A stretch of DNA of 64,000 bases from Flavobacterium alkalisoli (lineage in GTDB: Bacteria > Bacteroidota > Bacteroidia > Flavobacteriales > Flavobacteriaceae). The notes below the pieces were generated by a model. That model was given only the letters and a program-made list of their open reading frames with translations, was not told the origin of the DNA and made no database searches. The first letter of the stretch is position 1. Each line of letters starts with the position of its first letter. Location: contig NZ_CP042831.1 of the NCBI RefSeq assembly GCF_008000935.1, positions 1,302,001-1,366,000 on the forward strand, in the 5' to 3' direction. The position numbers were made by a program, and so were the translations under genes. Below, in pieces: positions 31,395 through 41,027 of this stretch.

Positions 31395-34103
31395 TTAGTT
31401 TTTAATAAGCTTGTGTCTGGACAGGCCTTTATCGGTTTCTATGCTAAGGAAATAAACTCCGTTGCTAAGATTTTGTATATCTACCGTTTGGTGTGTTCCG
31501 TTTAGGGAAATTATTTCCCTGCCCTGCAGGTTGTATATTTTTATAGCTTCAATTAATACTTCTCCCTGAGGCTTTATGTTTATAATGTTTTTTGCAGGAT
31601 TAGGGTAAACAGCGATGGTTTTAACTGCAAAATCATTTACGCCTAATAATTCCACCACTTCAGTGTCAGCCGAGTTGGTAATGATAGGCAGGTTATAATC
31701 AAAATATATGCCTGCCGTTCCTGTAATCATATCGCCAATTTGTATGTCCTGTACCGGCTTTATTTTGTAAGCTATAAAACCGTGGCTTCCCGGTTCATTG
31801 GCTTCTTCGTGAGGCAGGTTTATATTGTTGAAAATAAACTCAACCTTGTTTTCGTCTGTAATCGTTACAGTATAGTCATGGCTGGCGCTTATAGGTGTAA
31901 GAGTAGTCCAATCAAGATTTTCGTGCAGAATATCCTCTATTCTCACCGTTATGGCGCTCGCAGTCCCTGTGTTTTGGAATCGTATTATATAATCCAGGTA
32001 TTCATCGGTCTGCTCCATATATATTTCACTACCCTGCAATACGGTCTTGTCGTTAGGGTCGAAAGAGTTTACTACGGTTTGGTCGTAAGTAAAAGTGTTG
32101 TCGTTAGGTGTATAATCATTTGAGTCCGGAGTAACCGAAGCTAGAAAGTTTATTACTTCATTGCCATTCACAGTAGGTGGTGCAAATGTTTGCATGGTAA
32201 TGTCTGCCGATTTGCTCTCAAAAGGCATAATGTTGCCAACATTAAAGGTTAGTTCATTAGCAGTTGTTGAAGAAGAAGGCAGGCTTGCCGTTAAAAATTC
32301 TTGTATATTTTCATTATAGCCAAAAGTAGCAGTTGCATCTGCTATGGTTTGTGTTCCCATATTTTGAACTACAAGGCGGTATTGGGATTCAAACCCTGGC
32401 CTTGCCTCACTTAAAGGTAAAAGAGTAACGTTTAGATCAGAAATGGTTTGATTGGCAGTAAGGCAAAAGTTTAGTTCTTCTTCATTGCCAAACCCGGTAA
32501 TTTCTATCGTTGCTGTTGCCGGTGTTGCGGTATAGTAATCAGGGAGATTAAGTAACTGTATTGTGTAATTACCTTCCATAACACTTAGATTGTATTCTCC
32601 GTTTGAGCTGATAGTTGAGTAGGTGAAATTACCATCATTTGCAGTTACTAAAAAGTTATTCGCTTTAGGGTCATCTATATCGCAACCATTATTATTTTCG
32701 TCAAAAATTATATTTCCCGAAATGCTATTGTTTTGACAATAAAAATTATAACTGTCTCCAGAAATATTCCAGTTTAACTGATTAATTAAATAATCTCTTA
32801 CTGCAGAATCACAATATTTTAAACCTGTGGCGCCTAAAGATTTATTTTCAAGACCTAACTGTGCAAATCTTAATAGTAGAGCGTCGTAATTTTGGGAATC
32901 AAGATTACTGTCTGCAACGAAACCGAATAAAATTATATTAGAATTAAAGTGCCAGTTTGAAAGATCTTGGTTAAATGAATCAGCTTGAAAAAACATACTA
33001 TACATATCTAAAACATTTAATACATTCCAATTGTCTAATGGCTGATTAAATGCTGTAGCAGACCAAAACATACCGTTCATGTTAGTGGCATTTGATACAT
33101 CCCAGTCGTTAACAGGTTGATTAAAAGCTGATGCTTTAAAAAACATTTTACTCATATTCATAACGTTTGATACGTCCCAGTTATTTATAGGTTGATTAAA
33201 TGCGGTAGCTTCAGTAAACATGTTATTCATGTTTGTTACAGATGAAGGCATCCAATCGTTTAAAGATTCATTAAAAGCTAATGCTCCATAAAACATATAA
33301 CTCATGTCTATAACATTAGATACATCCCAATTGCTCAAAGGTTGATTGAAAGAAGTGTTGTCTATGAACATATAGCTCATGTCAGTAACATTAGATACAT
33401 CCCAACTGCTTAAAGGTTGATTAAAGGATGTAAGTCGGAACATGTGGCTCATATCAGTAACATTAGATACATTCCAATTGTCTAATGGTTGATTAAATGA
33501 ACTGGCAGACCAAAACATACCTTGCATACTAATAACATTTGATACATCCCAACTATCCAATGGTTGATTAAAAGAAGTTGCTTCCGCGAACATACCTTCC
33601 ATATTTGTTATATTAGAAACGTCCCAATTGTTGATAGATTGGTTTAATGAATAGCATCCTCTAAACATTCGTGTCATATTTGTTACCTGACTTAGATTAG
33701 GAGCGTCTGTAGCATTTATGGTTAAATTACTGCAATATGTGAATGCTTCTTCCATGTCAAGCCATTCAATATCGCCCCATTGTTCTATAGATTTTATCTT
33801 TCCGCTAAGTAAGTAGTTTGATATCATTGAAAAATCAAGTCCATGAAAATCTCCTGACATTGTAACAGTATATATTCCAGGACTGCTGTAAGTATAATAA
33901 TCAGTGCTTTCAATGTTTGTAAAAACCGTTCCGTCTCCATAGTCTATAGTGAAATTATTATCCTCATTGAAGGCTACAGGGACCCATATTGTTAAGTCAT
34001 TATCAGATGTGCCTTGTACCTCCCATGTAGTAATAAAAGGCTCTTGTGCATTTGCCAAGAACGAAAGCATGGCAAATGAAAATAAAAAGTAAAGTTTTTT
34101 CAT
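31395..34103 (-). CDS. secreted BspA-like DUF285 repeat protein with T9SS sorting domain
   Basis: A 902-residue cell-surface protein. The start is taken at the ATG at 34103 because it gives a clean signal peptide (MKKLYFLFSFAMLSFLANAQ). Residues about 125-420 hold roughly ten copies of a 25-33-residue DUF285 unit built on FNQPLxxWDVSNVxxMxxMF. An SD-repeat/B-type stretch (ISGNIIFDENNNGCDID), a DUF11-like part, and a DUF7619-like domain (FDPNDKTVLQGSEI ... FDYNLPIITN) follow. The end is a type A T9SS sorting domain (VYPNPAKNIINIKPQGE ... GVYFLSI). It is probably an adhesin or surface scaffold secreted by the type IX system. Confidence 0.92.
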   Translation of the reverse strand: MKKLYFLFSFAMLSFLANAQEPFITTWEVQGTSDNDLTIWVPVAFNEDNNFTIDYGDGTVFTNIESTDYYTYSSPGIYTVTMSGDFHGLDFSMISNYLLSGKIKSIEQWGDIEWLDMEEAFTYCSNLTINATDAPNLSQVTNMTRMFRGCYSLNQSINNWDVSNITNMEGMFAEATSFNQPLDSWDVSNVISMQGMFWSASSFNQPLDNWNVSNVTDMSHMFRLTSFNQPLSSWDVSNVTDMSYMFIDNTSFNQPLSNWDVSNVIDMSYMFYGALAFNESLNDWMPSSVTNMNNMFTEATAFNQPINNWDVSNVMNMSKMFFKASAFNQPVNDWDVSNATNMNGMFWSATAFNQPLDNWNVLNVLDMYSMFFQADSFNQDLSNWHFNSNIILFGFVADSNLDSQNYDALLLRFAQLGLENKSLGATGLKYCDSAVRDYLINQLNWNISGDSYNFYCQNNSISGNIIFDENNNGCDIDDPKANNFLVTANDGNFTYSTISSNGEYNLSVMEGNYTIQLLNLPDYYTATPATATIEITGFGNEEELNFCLTANQTISDLNVTLLPLSEARPGFESQYRLVVQNMGTQTIADATATFGYNENIQEFLTASLPSSSTTANELTFNVGNIMPFESKSADITMQTFAPPTVNGNEVINFLASVTPDSNDYTPNDNTFTYDQTVVNSFDPNDKTVLQGSEIYMEQTDEYLDYIIRFQNTGTASAITVRIEDILHENLDWTTLTPISASHDYTVTITDENKVEFIFNNINLPHEEANEPGSHGFIAYKIKPVQDIQIGDMITGTAGIYFDYNLPIITNSADTEVVELLGVNDFAVKTIAVYPNPAKNIINIKPQGEVLIEAIKIYNLQGREIISLNGTHQTVDIQNLSNGVYFLSIETDKGLSRHKLIKN

Positions 34104-34201
34104 GTTTAGTGTGGTTTTATAACTGCAATATAAAAATAAAAACCTGAAAATTAGAGTGTAATGTTTTCCGGGTCCTTTCAAAAAATACCCATTTATAGGT
34201 A

Positions 34202-34232
34202 TTGTATTCTTTAACCTATAAATATATCTTTG
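34202..34232 (+). promoter_or_regulatory. promoter upstream of the secreted protein at 34326
   Basis: TTG at 34202-34204, 20-bp spacer, TATCTTTG at 34225-34232. Predicted leader about 85 bases. Confidence 0.65.
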
Positions 34233-34325
34233 AAAAAGTAAAAGCTTAATATATAGCTTTTTAGTTGGTTAATAAACAGTACGAAATATATAAACACATT
34301 TTATTAAAAACTAAATCTATACATT

Positions 34326-34703
34326 ATGAAAACACAAAAATCTTTTTTTGCAGCCGCGATACTCATGGCAGTTATCTTTATAAGCTTTGCCTTTACAAAG
34401 AGTGAAAAAGTGAACATGACAGAAGAAGGCCCTTCGGGCACTGCTTATGCGGTAACCTGGCAAAACAGTGCAGGCTATTGGTTTGCTGTTGGCCCCGTAC
34501 AGGCACTTTGGGCAGGTGAAAAAACCGAAGAGAAAGCCCTTGATTATGTAACAGGATCTAAAGCCAAGAAAGCTAAAAAAATGAAATACAAAGATACCTG
34601 TGGTAAATTTAAGGTATATGACCTAGGGGTAGACTACGAGTCGTATGATACCGATGCTATTAAATATGCTAGAAAAAAAGGCTACGATTGCAGTTGGCCT
34701 TAA
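34326..34703 (+). CDS. small secreted protein, unknown
   Basis: A 125-residue protein with a signal peptide (MKTQKSFFAAAILMAVIFIS, cleavage around the AFT region), then a compact domain rich in Lys, Tyr and Gly with one Cys pair (KYKDTCGKFKVYD and YDCSWP at the very end) that may form a disulfide in the periplasm. No family recognised. Single gene with its own promoter and terminator. Confidence 0.7.
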   Translation: MKTQKSFFAAAILMAVIFISFAFTKSEKVNMTEEGPSGTAYAVTWQNSAGYWFAVGPVQALWAGEKTEEKALDYVTGSKAKKAKKMKYKDTCGKFKVYDLGVDYESYDTDAIKYARKKGYDCSWP

Positions 34704-34726
34704 GAAATAACCAATCAATTTATAAA

Positions 34727-34755
34727 AAAAGCCTTTCGGGAACGAAAGGCTTTTG
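34727..34755 (+). terminator. terminator after the secreted protein gene
   Basis: Hairpin AAAAGCCTTTCG / CGAAAGGCTTTT with a GGAA loop, followed by T residues. Confidence 0.88.
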
Positions 34756-34868
34756 TAATATATTTAAGTACTATAAAACAGATAGGAGATAGCATATACT
34801 ATCTCCTATCATCGACATCTTGTAGCTGAAATTCAGCATCATCCAAACAATTAAGCACTGCTTAATTA

Positions 34869-35069
34869 CTATAGGCTGGTAAGAATTTGTGAAAATTCTT
34901 CTTTGCTTTTTCCAAGTTTTGTTTCCACTCTTCTAAGCATTATATCTTTTTTACCTTCTTCAAAATGTAAGTCAGAATCAGTAAGGCTTGGAAACTTTAG
35001 TTTAAGTTTTGCCTTTTGTTCTTTCCAACTTGTCTTAACTGCTTGCGAATTCTCTCTGGAATTTTCCAT
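34869..35069 (-). CDS. CsbD-like stress protein
   Basis: A 66-residue protein with the CsbD pattern: TSWKEQKAKLKLKFPSLTDS, then DLHFEEGKKDIMLRRVETKL and GKSKEEF. CsbD proteins are small, abundant, mostly disordered general-stress proteins of unknown biochemical role. It lies 5 bp after the gene at 35075 on the same strand, so the two are likely cotranscribed as part of a stress response. Confidence 0.75.
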   Translation of the reverse strand: MENSRENSQAVKTSWKEQKAKLKLKFPSLTDSDLHFEEGKKDIMLRRVETKLGKSKEEFSQILTSL

Positions 35070-35074
35070 TGTTA

Positions 35075-35380
35075 TTATATTAACGAAGCATAATTGCTTC
35101 CTAACAAAGGTTGCTTTTTTATAATTAGAGTTGTTGCAATACTTTTTATTTGTATTACATTATTCTCATGTTTTCGTAATTCATATATTTTTACCATTTC
35201 AGTAAATTGAGATTTTAGTGAATCCCTGTAACCGGAATAATCACTAATTATGTGTTTTGTTTCTTCGTAAGAAAAAAAGATTGGGGTCTCACTCAAATTT
35301 TCATACATCCATGGGAATGTATTTTTTATGATATCTGTAAGATTTGTAATCTCGGTCGTAATTTTATCAATGCTGTTCAT
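35075..35380 (-). CDS. hypothetical protein upstream of csbD-like gene
   Basis: A 101-residue, mostly helical protein (MNSIDKITTEITNLTDIIKN, FSYEETKHIISDYSGYRDSL). No signal peptide or TM segment and no family that I recognise. It resembles small helical proteins of unknown function often found in Flavobacterium stress clusters. It is operonic with the CsbD-like gene (5-bp gap). Confidence 0.6.
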   Translation of the reverse strand: MNSIDKITTEITNLTDIIKNTFPWMYENLSETPIFFSYEETKHIISDYSGYRDSLKSQFTEMVKIYELRKHENNVIQIKSIATTLIIKKQPLLGSNYASLI

Positions 35381-35567
35381 AATATGTTTTTTAGGTATAA
35401 AAAAAGCACCATGACTGTCATGATGCTTAAGTAGCTTAGGTTAGTTTTTGTTTTAAGCGATTTAATTTATAGTCTCATCTGTATTTATATTTTCCTTTTT
35501 GATTATAGTAAAGGTTGTGGTTTTTTTTAATACGTTGTTGTATAAATATTTATATGATTTATACAAT

Positions 35568-36128
35568 TCATAGGTATTGCAATTCTTTCCTTTTTTTCTC
35601 TTTCAGGTTTTTGTAGAAGGTAGGTGTTAATCCCGTTATTTTTTTAAACTGGGCAGAGAGATGTGCCACACTGCTGTAATTTAATAAGTAAGAAATTTGT
35701 GTAAGACTTAGTTCATCATAAATAAGCAGTTCTTTTACCCTTTCTATCTTGTGGTTTATAACATAGTGTTCTATAGTAATACCGGTTGCTTCAGAAAATA
35801 TATTAGCCAGATAAGTGTAGTCGTAATTAAGTTTAGTGCTTATATATTCTGATTTTTTTGTTTTGAGTATTTCATTATCTGTGTAAACGAGCTCTATAAT
35901 TATATTTTTTATCTTTTCAATTAATATAGATTTTTTGTCGTCCATCAGTTCAAGTCCTGTCAAAAGCAGTGCTGTTTTTAAGGATGAGGTTTGCTGTACA
36001 GATATTGGTTCTTTTATTTCTATTTCACCTAGTTCTACAGCTCCGTAAGTAATACCCAGCTTATCAAGCTCTGCTTTTACAATCATTTTGCAACGAAGGC
36101 TCACCATATATTTTATGAAAATTTTCAA
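35568..36128 (-). CDS. AraC-family transcriptional regulator
   Basis: A 186-residue protein. The N-terminal 85 residues (IKYMVSLRCKMIVKAELDKL, GITYGAVELGEIEI) are a small sensor-like domain common in Flavobacteria. The C-terminal HTH_18 (about 100-180) includes YLANIFSEATGITIEHYVIN, the first HTH (SLTQISYLLNYSSVAHLSAQ) and FKKITGLTPTFYKN. It may also start at 36107 (MVSLRCK). It probably regulates the local stress or membrane-lipid genes (36159-37600), which are on the same strand. Confidence 0.88.
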   Translation of the reverse strand: MKIFIKYMVSLRCKMIVKAELDKLGITYGAVELGEIEIKEPISVQQTSSLKTALLLTGLELMDDKKSILIEKIKNIIIELVYTDNEILKTKKSEYISTKLNYDYTYLANIFSEATGITIEHYVINHKIERVKELLIYDELSLTQISYLLNYSSVAHLSAQFKKITGLTPTFYKNLKEKKRKELQYL

Positions 36129-36158
36129 AATATAAAGTCTTTAGAGTTTGAATAGTTG

Positions 36159-36446
36159 TTAATTGCCCAATAGAGAGATGTCTATAATTTTCATCATTGC
36201 AGTAAAGTCCGCCATGACCGTTCCTTTGGCCGAAGTGCTTTTTATGTTTTTTATATAGGCATCGCTGTTATAGTTCCAAAGGTACATTGCCTCTTCGGTA
36301 TTGTTCTTGTCGCCTGAAGACATGGGCAGCCTTAATATTTCGGTAAAAATTTTATTGCGTATTTCAGTTAAAGCAACAGTATCTGTTATCTTAAAGAACT
36401 CCGTTATCATCTTCGCCAATTGTTCTTTTTTTTCAGATTTTTTCAT
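36159..36446 (-). CDS. hypothetical helical protein
   Basis: A 95-residue soluble protein, Lys/Glu-rich and helical (MKKSEKKEQLAKMITEFFKI, then ALTEIRNKIFTEILRL and a C-terminal ADFTAMMKIIDISLLGN). No known motif. It lies between the desaturase remnant and the AraC gene on the same strand, 30 bp from the AraC gene, which suggests cotranscription with one of them. Confidence 0.6.
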   Translation of the reverse strand: MKKSEKKEQLAKMITEFFKITDTVALTEIRNKIFTEILRLPMSSGDKNNTEEAMYLWNYNSDAYIKNIKSTSAKGTVMADFTAMMKIIDISLLGN

Positions 36447-36492
36447 AGAGCTTATTATTAGTTAAACAAGGTACAACAATAAAAGACTCCTA

Positions 36493-37600
36493 TTACAAAG
36501 AGATAGTTTTATTTTTGTTTCTATATGCTTGTTTACCAAGCTTTTTAAGCATAGCATAGTGGGATTTTAAAGCGTCAAAAAAAGTGGGGTTTTCTATGTA
36601 AGGCAAATCAAATTCATGGGCCGTTTCCTTTACAATGGCTCCTATTTTTTTATAGTGAACATGGCAAACCCTTGGGAATAAATGATGCTCTATCTGTTGG
36701 TTCAGTCCGCCTAAAAAGAATGCGGCAATACTGTTGCCTGATGCAAAGTTAGCGGTTGTTCTTAGCTGATGCTCTGCCCAGTTGTCTTCAATATTTCCTT
36801 CTTCATTAGGTTTTGGGAAATCGGTTCCTTCCACAACATGGGCTAACTGAAAAACAAGCCCCATAGTTAAGCCTTTTGTAATATGCAGTGCCATAAACCC
36901 AATAAGAAACTGCCACCAGGTAAGCTTAAGCAGTAACAGGGGAAGTATGATGAACAGGAAATAGTATAATCCCTTGAAAAAGAAAAGATTGAAATATTCT
37001 ATTTTGGGGTGTTTAATCCGGATTTCACCAATTTTTGACTGAAAGAATTTTTTGTAGTCTTTTCTAAATACCCATGACAGTGATGCCAGGCTGTATAACG
37101 GGAAGGCATATATATGCTGAAAACGCTGTATTTTGTTTACGGGTTCTTCCTGCGAGATGCGTATAAGTCCCGGTGCTACTATAAGATCTTCGTCATGGCC
37201 CGGGTATGTTGGTAAAGGTATGGTGTACTACATTGTGCATAATGCTCCACATATATGGGTTTGCACCTACCAGATTAAACAAAAAACTAAAACCCTTATT
37301 TACATTTTTGTTTGATGACAGGGAGTCATGTATGGCGTCGTGACAGATATTAAATCCTATAAATGCGCTAAACATACCAAGAAGTACAGTTAATGAAAGT
37401 AATACCCAGTTATTGAATAAACCTGTTATTATAAAAGAGTACAGAAGCAGAAAGGTTCCCAGGAAAAAAGTAATCTTAAGCCACATGTTTCCGTTAGCGT
37501 TTGGCGAGATATCCGATTCTTTAAAGTAATTGTCTACTCTTAATCTGACTGTGGGGAAAAAAGCAGATTTTGCTGCGGTTTTAAATTTTAATCTTGACAT
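36493..37600 (-). pseudogene. membrane fatty-acid desaturase, disrupted by a +1 frameshift
   Basis: Two frames together give one acyl-lipid (delta-6-like) desaturase of about 369 residues. The first part (37600-37193) has HDAIHDS (HxxxH box 1) and HNVVHHTFTN (box 2), then hits a stop after NIPGP. Shifting frame by one base at about 37197-37199 continues with GHDEDLIVAPGL and stays open to QIEHHLFPRVCHVHY (box 3) and the stop at 36493. The plus strand reads CATGGCCCGGGT where CATGCCCGGGT would restore the frame, so one extra G/C is present. It is either a recent pseudogene or a sequencing error; all His boxes are intact. Confidence 0.88.
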
Positions 37601-37869
37601 AATATGAATAGCTGCAACTTTTATTCACTATTCAAATCGTAAAAATTATATAAGTGTGAAAGGAAGACTATATTATCAGAATACTGTAATTTTTTCGGAA
37701 GTCCTTTTTTTGTTGAAGTTCTATGTGTCTAATATAACGAAAATAAAGGGAATTTATTGCAGGATAGGTGGATTTAACATGTGATTTAACTTTATAAGGA
37801 AAACGTTTTACTTTCCTTCCTGAAAATTTCCTTATTTTTGGCTGATATGCCAAAACGATTACCACAATA

Positions 37870-38346
37870 ATGAGAAAAGCAGCTGTTGTATTATCACTTT
37901 TACTTTTGGGTTCCTGTCAGTATTTTGAGAAACGGGTTCCTGATGAGGAAGAATTGCTGCAACAACGCCGTGCTCAGATAGACATGCAGACTGTTAGTTC
38001 GTACCCTTCCATAGGGGAATGTGACAGCGTTATGGATAGTGAGCAGCGTAAAGAATGCTTTTTTTCGTCTATGGCCAGGCTGGTTCAGGAGCGGTTAGAC
38101 AGGGATACACTTTCATTATTATACCCTGAGATAGACACCATAGAAATAAAGGTTACCATTTATCCTGATGCCTCACTTACTTTTGAGCCGCAGTTTCCTA
38201 ATGACAGTGTTGCTTATAACAAATCTAAAATTGACAGCCTTTTAAGAAGCAGGCTTGCTGATTTTCCTGCTGTGGAACCGGCACAAAAAGAAGGCATACC
38301 GGTAAAAAGCCAGTTTATACTTCCTGTCATTATTAATGTCGAATAG
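37870..38346 (+). CDS. lipoprotein with TonB-CTD-like C-terminus
   Basis: A 158-residue lipoprotein: signal peptide with lipobox ending in Cys16 (LLLLGSCQYFEK), an acidic/Gln-rich stretch, then a domain with strands (DTIEIKVTIYPDASLTFEP) and a C-terminal GIPVKSQFILPVIINV that resembles the final strands of the TonB-CTD proteins at 45.5-50.8 kb. Two Cys (about 57 and 69) may pair. The function is unknown. It is convergent with the flippase-like gene, with only 2 bp between stops. Confidence 0.7.
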   Translation: MRKAAVVLSLLLLGSCQYFEKRVPDEEELLQQRRAQIDMQTVSSYPSIGECDSVMDSEQRKECFFSSMARLVQERLDRDTLSLLYPEIDTIEIKVTIYPDASLTFEPQFPNDSVAYNKSKIDSLLRSRLADFPAVEPAQKEGIPVKSQFILPVIINVE

Positions 38347-38348
38347 TC

Positions 38349-39281
38349 CTATCGATTAAAGCGGAAAACAAAATAACTTCCTATACTTACCGGGATAACA
38401 ATATTAAGCAGCCATTGCAGGGTTGCAGCAAATACCACTATCCATTCATTTACACCCATTAGCCCAAAAAATAATACGGCAACGCTTCCCCGTACGGCAA
38501 AATCAAATAACTGGAAGGTAGGTAACGACGACCCTAAAAAATATACGGCGGTAATGGCAGCAATCATATCAGGGTAGGGCTGGTGTACGCCAAACAGTAA
38601 AAACAAAAAGTAATGCTGGTGGATAAGGCAAAAGTATCTCCCGAAAGCCAACAAAGTGTTTTTTCGATGTATAGGCTTAGGTAGTGCATTAACCTTGTCG
38701 ATTATCTTTTGTACTGAGTATCCCCTAACTGTAAAATTACGTGCAGTAAAAAGCAGTACGATAATTATAAAGAGAATTGCTAATAAAATTAGCAGATAAC
38801 TACCGCGTATTACAGGATAATAAGCATTGAATGCGGCAAGGCCCATCAGTCCCGCCATAACGGCAATTATAAGCTGAATGCCATTGCAAACAAGATTAAG
38901 GAAGATTGTGTTTTTAGCTTGGGCTTTTTCAAAATAAAGTGCTTTGGCGGCATATTCGCCTATGCCGTTTGGTGTAAAGAGGGCTGCTGTCATAGCCGAA
39001 AGTACCTGCGCTGTTGATTGTAAAAGGGGTATTGCCTTAAATGAGGAAACAAGATTTTGCCATTTTATGATTTCCAGAAAGCGGTTTAAAAAGGTAAGGA
39101 CTAAAATTATAAACGCATGCAGATAGGCACTGTTATTATTGAATATCTCTCTGAATCTTAGCCAGTCTGGGCTTTCATCTCCTGCAAGTCTGCCGTATAT
39201 AAAATAAAAAGCACCCCCAACTATTAAAAGTTTAACGAGTACTGTAAGGAATTGTTTAGCTTTGCGTGAGAGAGATAACAT
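38349..39281 (-). CDS. lysylphosphatidylglycerol synthase TM-region/flippase-like protein
   Basis: A 310-residue integral membrane protein with about eight TM helices and the UPF0104/YbhN-type pattern: FLNRFLEIIKWQNLVSSFK, AALFTPNGIGEYAAKALYFE (a conserved P-N-G-x-GE loop), and FLGSSLPTFQLFDFAVRGSV. Homologues are called LPG synthase TM-like; several are flippases or lipid carriers. The catalytic DUF2156 domain is absent, so it does not make LPG. Its 5' end overlaps the leader of divergent ruvC. Confidence 0.85.
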   Translation of the reverse strand: MLSLSRKAKQFLTVLVKLLIVGGAFYFIYGRLAGDESPDWLRFREIFNNNSAYLHAFIILVLTFLNRFLEIIKWQNLVSSFKAIPLLQSTAQVLSAMTAALFTPNGIGEYAAKALYFEKAQAKNTIFLNLVCNGIQLIIAVMAGLMGLAAFNAYYPVIRGSYLLILLAILFIIIVLLFTARNFTVRGYSVQKIIDKVNALPKPIHRKNTLLAFGRYFCLIHQHYFLFLLFGVHQPYPDMIAAITAVYFLGSSLPTFQLFDFAVRGSVAVLFFGLMGVNEWIVVFAATLQWLLNIVIPVSIGSYFVFRFNR

Positions 39282-39304
39282 GGCTGCAAATTAAACAAAT
39301 TAAA

Positions 39305-39856
39305 TTGGCAAACGAGCGCATTATATTAGGGATAGACCCGGGAACTACCATTATGGGGTTTGGACTTATTAAGGTTATTAATAAGAAAATGGAGTTTTTA
39401 CAGCTTAACGAACTTCAGTTAAGTAAGTATGACGATCACTATGTAAAACTGCGTATTATCTTTGAAAGGACTATAGAACTTATAGATACTCACCTTCCCG
39501 ACGAAATAGCCATTGAGGCACCGTTTTTTGGTAAAAACGTACAGTCTATGCTTAAACTGGGCAGGGCACAGGGGGTAGCAATGGCAGCCGGATTATCAAG
39601 GCAAATACCGATAACTGAATATGAGCCTAAAAAAATAAAAATGGCTATTACCGGTAATGGTAACGCCAGTAAGGAACAGGTGGCAAAAATGCTACAGCAA
39701 CTTTTAGGCTTAAAGGAAATTCCTAAAAACCTGGATAGTACCGATGGACTTGCGGCAGCGGTATGCCATTTCTTTAACTCGGGTAAAACTGTGGTAGGCA
39801 AGAGCTATACAGGCTGGGATGCTTTTGTAAAGCAAAACCAAAACAGGGTTAAATAA
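39305..39856 (+). CDS. ruvC: Holliday junction resolvase RuvC
   Basis: A 183-residue RuvC. ERIILGIDPGTTIMGFGLI contains the first catalytic Asp, AIEAPFFGKNV the Glu, and LDSTDGLAAAVCHFF the last Asp/His region. I chose the TTG at 39305 (L-A-N-E-R) since the family begins MAxERIILGIDPGT; the GTG at 39266 would add 13 residues of overlap with the divergent membrane gene. It cuts Holliday junctions with RuvAB, though ruvA and ruvB are not here. The hemW gene follows 16 bp later. Confidence 0.95.
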   Translation: MANERIILGIDPGTTIMGFGLIKVINKKMEFLQLNELQLSKYDDHYVKLRIIFERTIELIDTHLPDEIAIEAPFFGKNVQSMLKLGRAQGVAMAAGLSRQIPITEYEPKKIKMAITGNGNASKEQVAKMLQQLLGLKEIPKNLDSTDGLAAAVCHFFNSGKTVVGKSYTGWDAFVKQNQNRVK

Positions 39857-39872
39857 TTTGTAACTTTAGTTC

Positions 39873-41012
39873 ATGGCAGGTATTTATATTCATATCCCCT
39901 TTTGCAGGCAGGCATGCCATTACTGCGATTTCCATTTTTCCACTTCCATGAAAAAGAAAGACGAAATGGTAAATGCCCTTGCTAAAGAAATTAGCCAGAG
40001 AAAAAATGAGTTTGCCAGCGAAACGGTAGAAACCATTTATTTTGGAGGGGGAACTCCTTCGGTGCTGAACAATGAAGAGATTAATTTTCTTATTGATACG
40101 GTTTGTAAAAATTATCATATATCAGCCAATCCCGAAATAACCCTGGAGGCCAATCCGGATGATTTATCGATAGACAGGATTAACCGACTTTCTAATAGTC
40201 CGATTAACAGATTAAGCATTGGGATACAGTCTTTCTTTGAGGATGACTTAAAGATGATGAACCGCGCGCACAATGCCCAGCAGTCTGTAGAATGTCTTAC
40301 CGAAGCGGTAAAGCATTTTGATAATATTTCTATAGATCTTATATACGGAGTGCCGGGAATGACAAACGAACGTTGGCTGCATAATGTAGAAAAGGCATTA
40401 TCGTTTGGTGTGCCACATATTTCAAGTTATGCCCTTACGGTAGAACCTAAAACAGCCCTGCATAGTTTTGTGCAAAAAGGGATTATAGCACAGCCCAGCG
40501 ACGAAGCGGCTCAGGAACATTTTATACTGCTTGTGGATAAACTTCAGGAAAATGGTTTTGTACATTATGAACTTTCTAATTTTGGTAAGGAAGGCTACTT
40601 TTCACGAAATAATACAGCCTATTGGTTAGGTAAAAAGTATTTGGGTATAGGTCCGTCGGCGCATAGTTATGACGGTATTTCCCGTAGCTGGAACATAGCC
40701 AATAATGCACTATATCTAAAAGCAATTGAGGATGGCGAATTACCTTCTCAAAAAGAAAAGCTAACAATTTCCGACAGGTATAATGAATATGTAATGACCG
40801 GACTTCGCACCATTTGGGGTGTTTCTGCCGAAAGGGTAGAAAATGAGTTCGGGATACTTTATAAAAACTACATGCTGCAGGAAGCAGCTAATTTTATTAG
40901 CAGTGAACTACTGTCGTTTGAAGATGGTATCTTGAAAACCACCAAAAAAGGAAAGTTTCTTGCCGACGGACTGGCGAGTGACCTGTTTTTTATAAATTTG
41001 GAAGAAGCTTAA
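39873..41012 (+). CDS. hemW: radical SAM heme chaperone HemW
   Basis: A 379-residue radical SAM protein. Cluster-binding C11-x3-C15-x2-C18 lies in IHIPFCRQACHYCDFHF; GGGTPSVL is the GGE-type SAM motif, and NRLSIGIQSF and LIYGVPGMT are HemN/HemW blocks. It lacks the extra N-terminal Cys and length of HemN, which supports the heme chaperone assignment over coproporphyrinogen oxidase. It is directly downstream of ruvC (16 bp) in a probable operon. Confidence 0.93.
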   Translation: MAGIYIHIPFCRQACHYCDFHFSTSMKKKDEMVNALAKEISQRKNEFASETVETIYFGGGTPSVLNNEEINFLIDTVCKNYHISANPEITLEANPDDLSIDRINRLSNSPINRLSIGIQSFFEDDLKMMNRAHNAQQSVECLTEAVKHFDNISIDLIYGVPGMTNERWLHNVEKALSFGVPHISSYALTVEPKTALHSFVQKGIIAQPSDEAAQEHFILLVDKLQENGFVHYELSNFGKEGYFSRNNTAYWLGKKYLGIGPSAHSYDGISRSWNIANNALYLKAIEDGELPSQKEKLTISDRYNEYVMTGLRTIWGVSAERVENEFGILYKNYMLQEAANFISSELLSFEDGILKTTKKGKFLADGLASDLFFINLEEA

Positions 41013-41027
41013 AAACAAACAATTTTA

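Noticed and set aside
31740..32123. 127-codon plus-strand frame within the DUF285/T9SS gene
   Set aside because: Antisense shadow of a clearly coding region with conserved domains.
37668..37865. 65-codon minus-strand frame between the desaturase and the lipoprotein gene
   Set aside because: It is Lys/Ile-rich without any motif, and overlaps the region where the promoter of the lipoprotein gene must lie.
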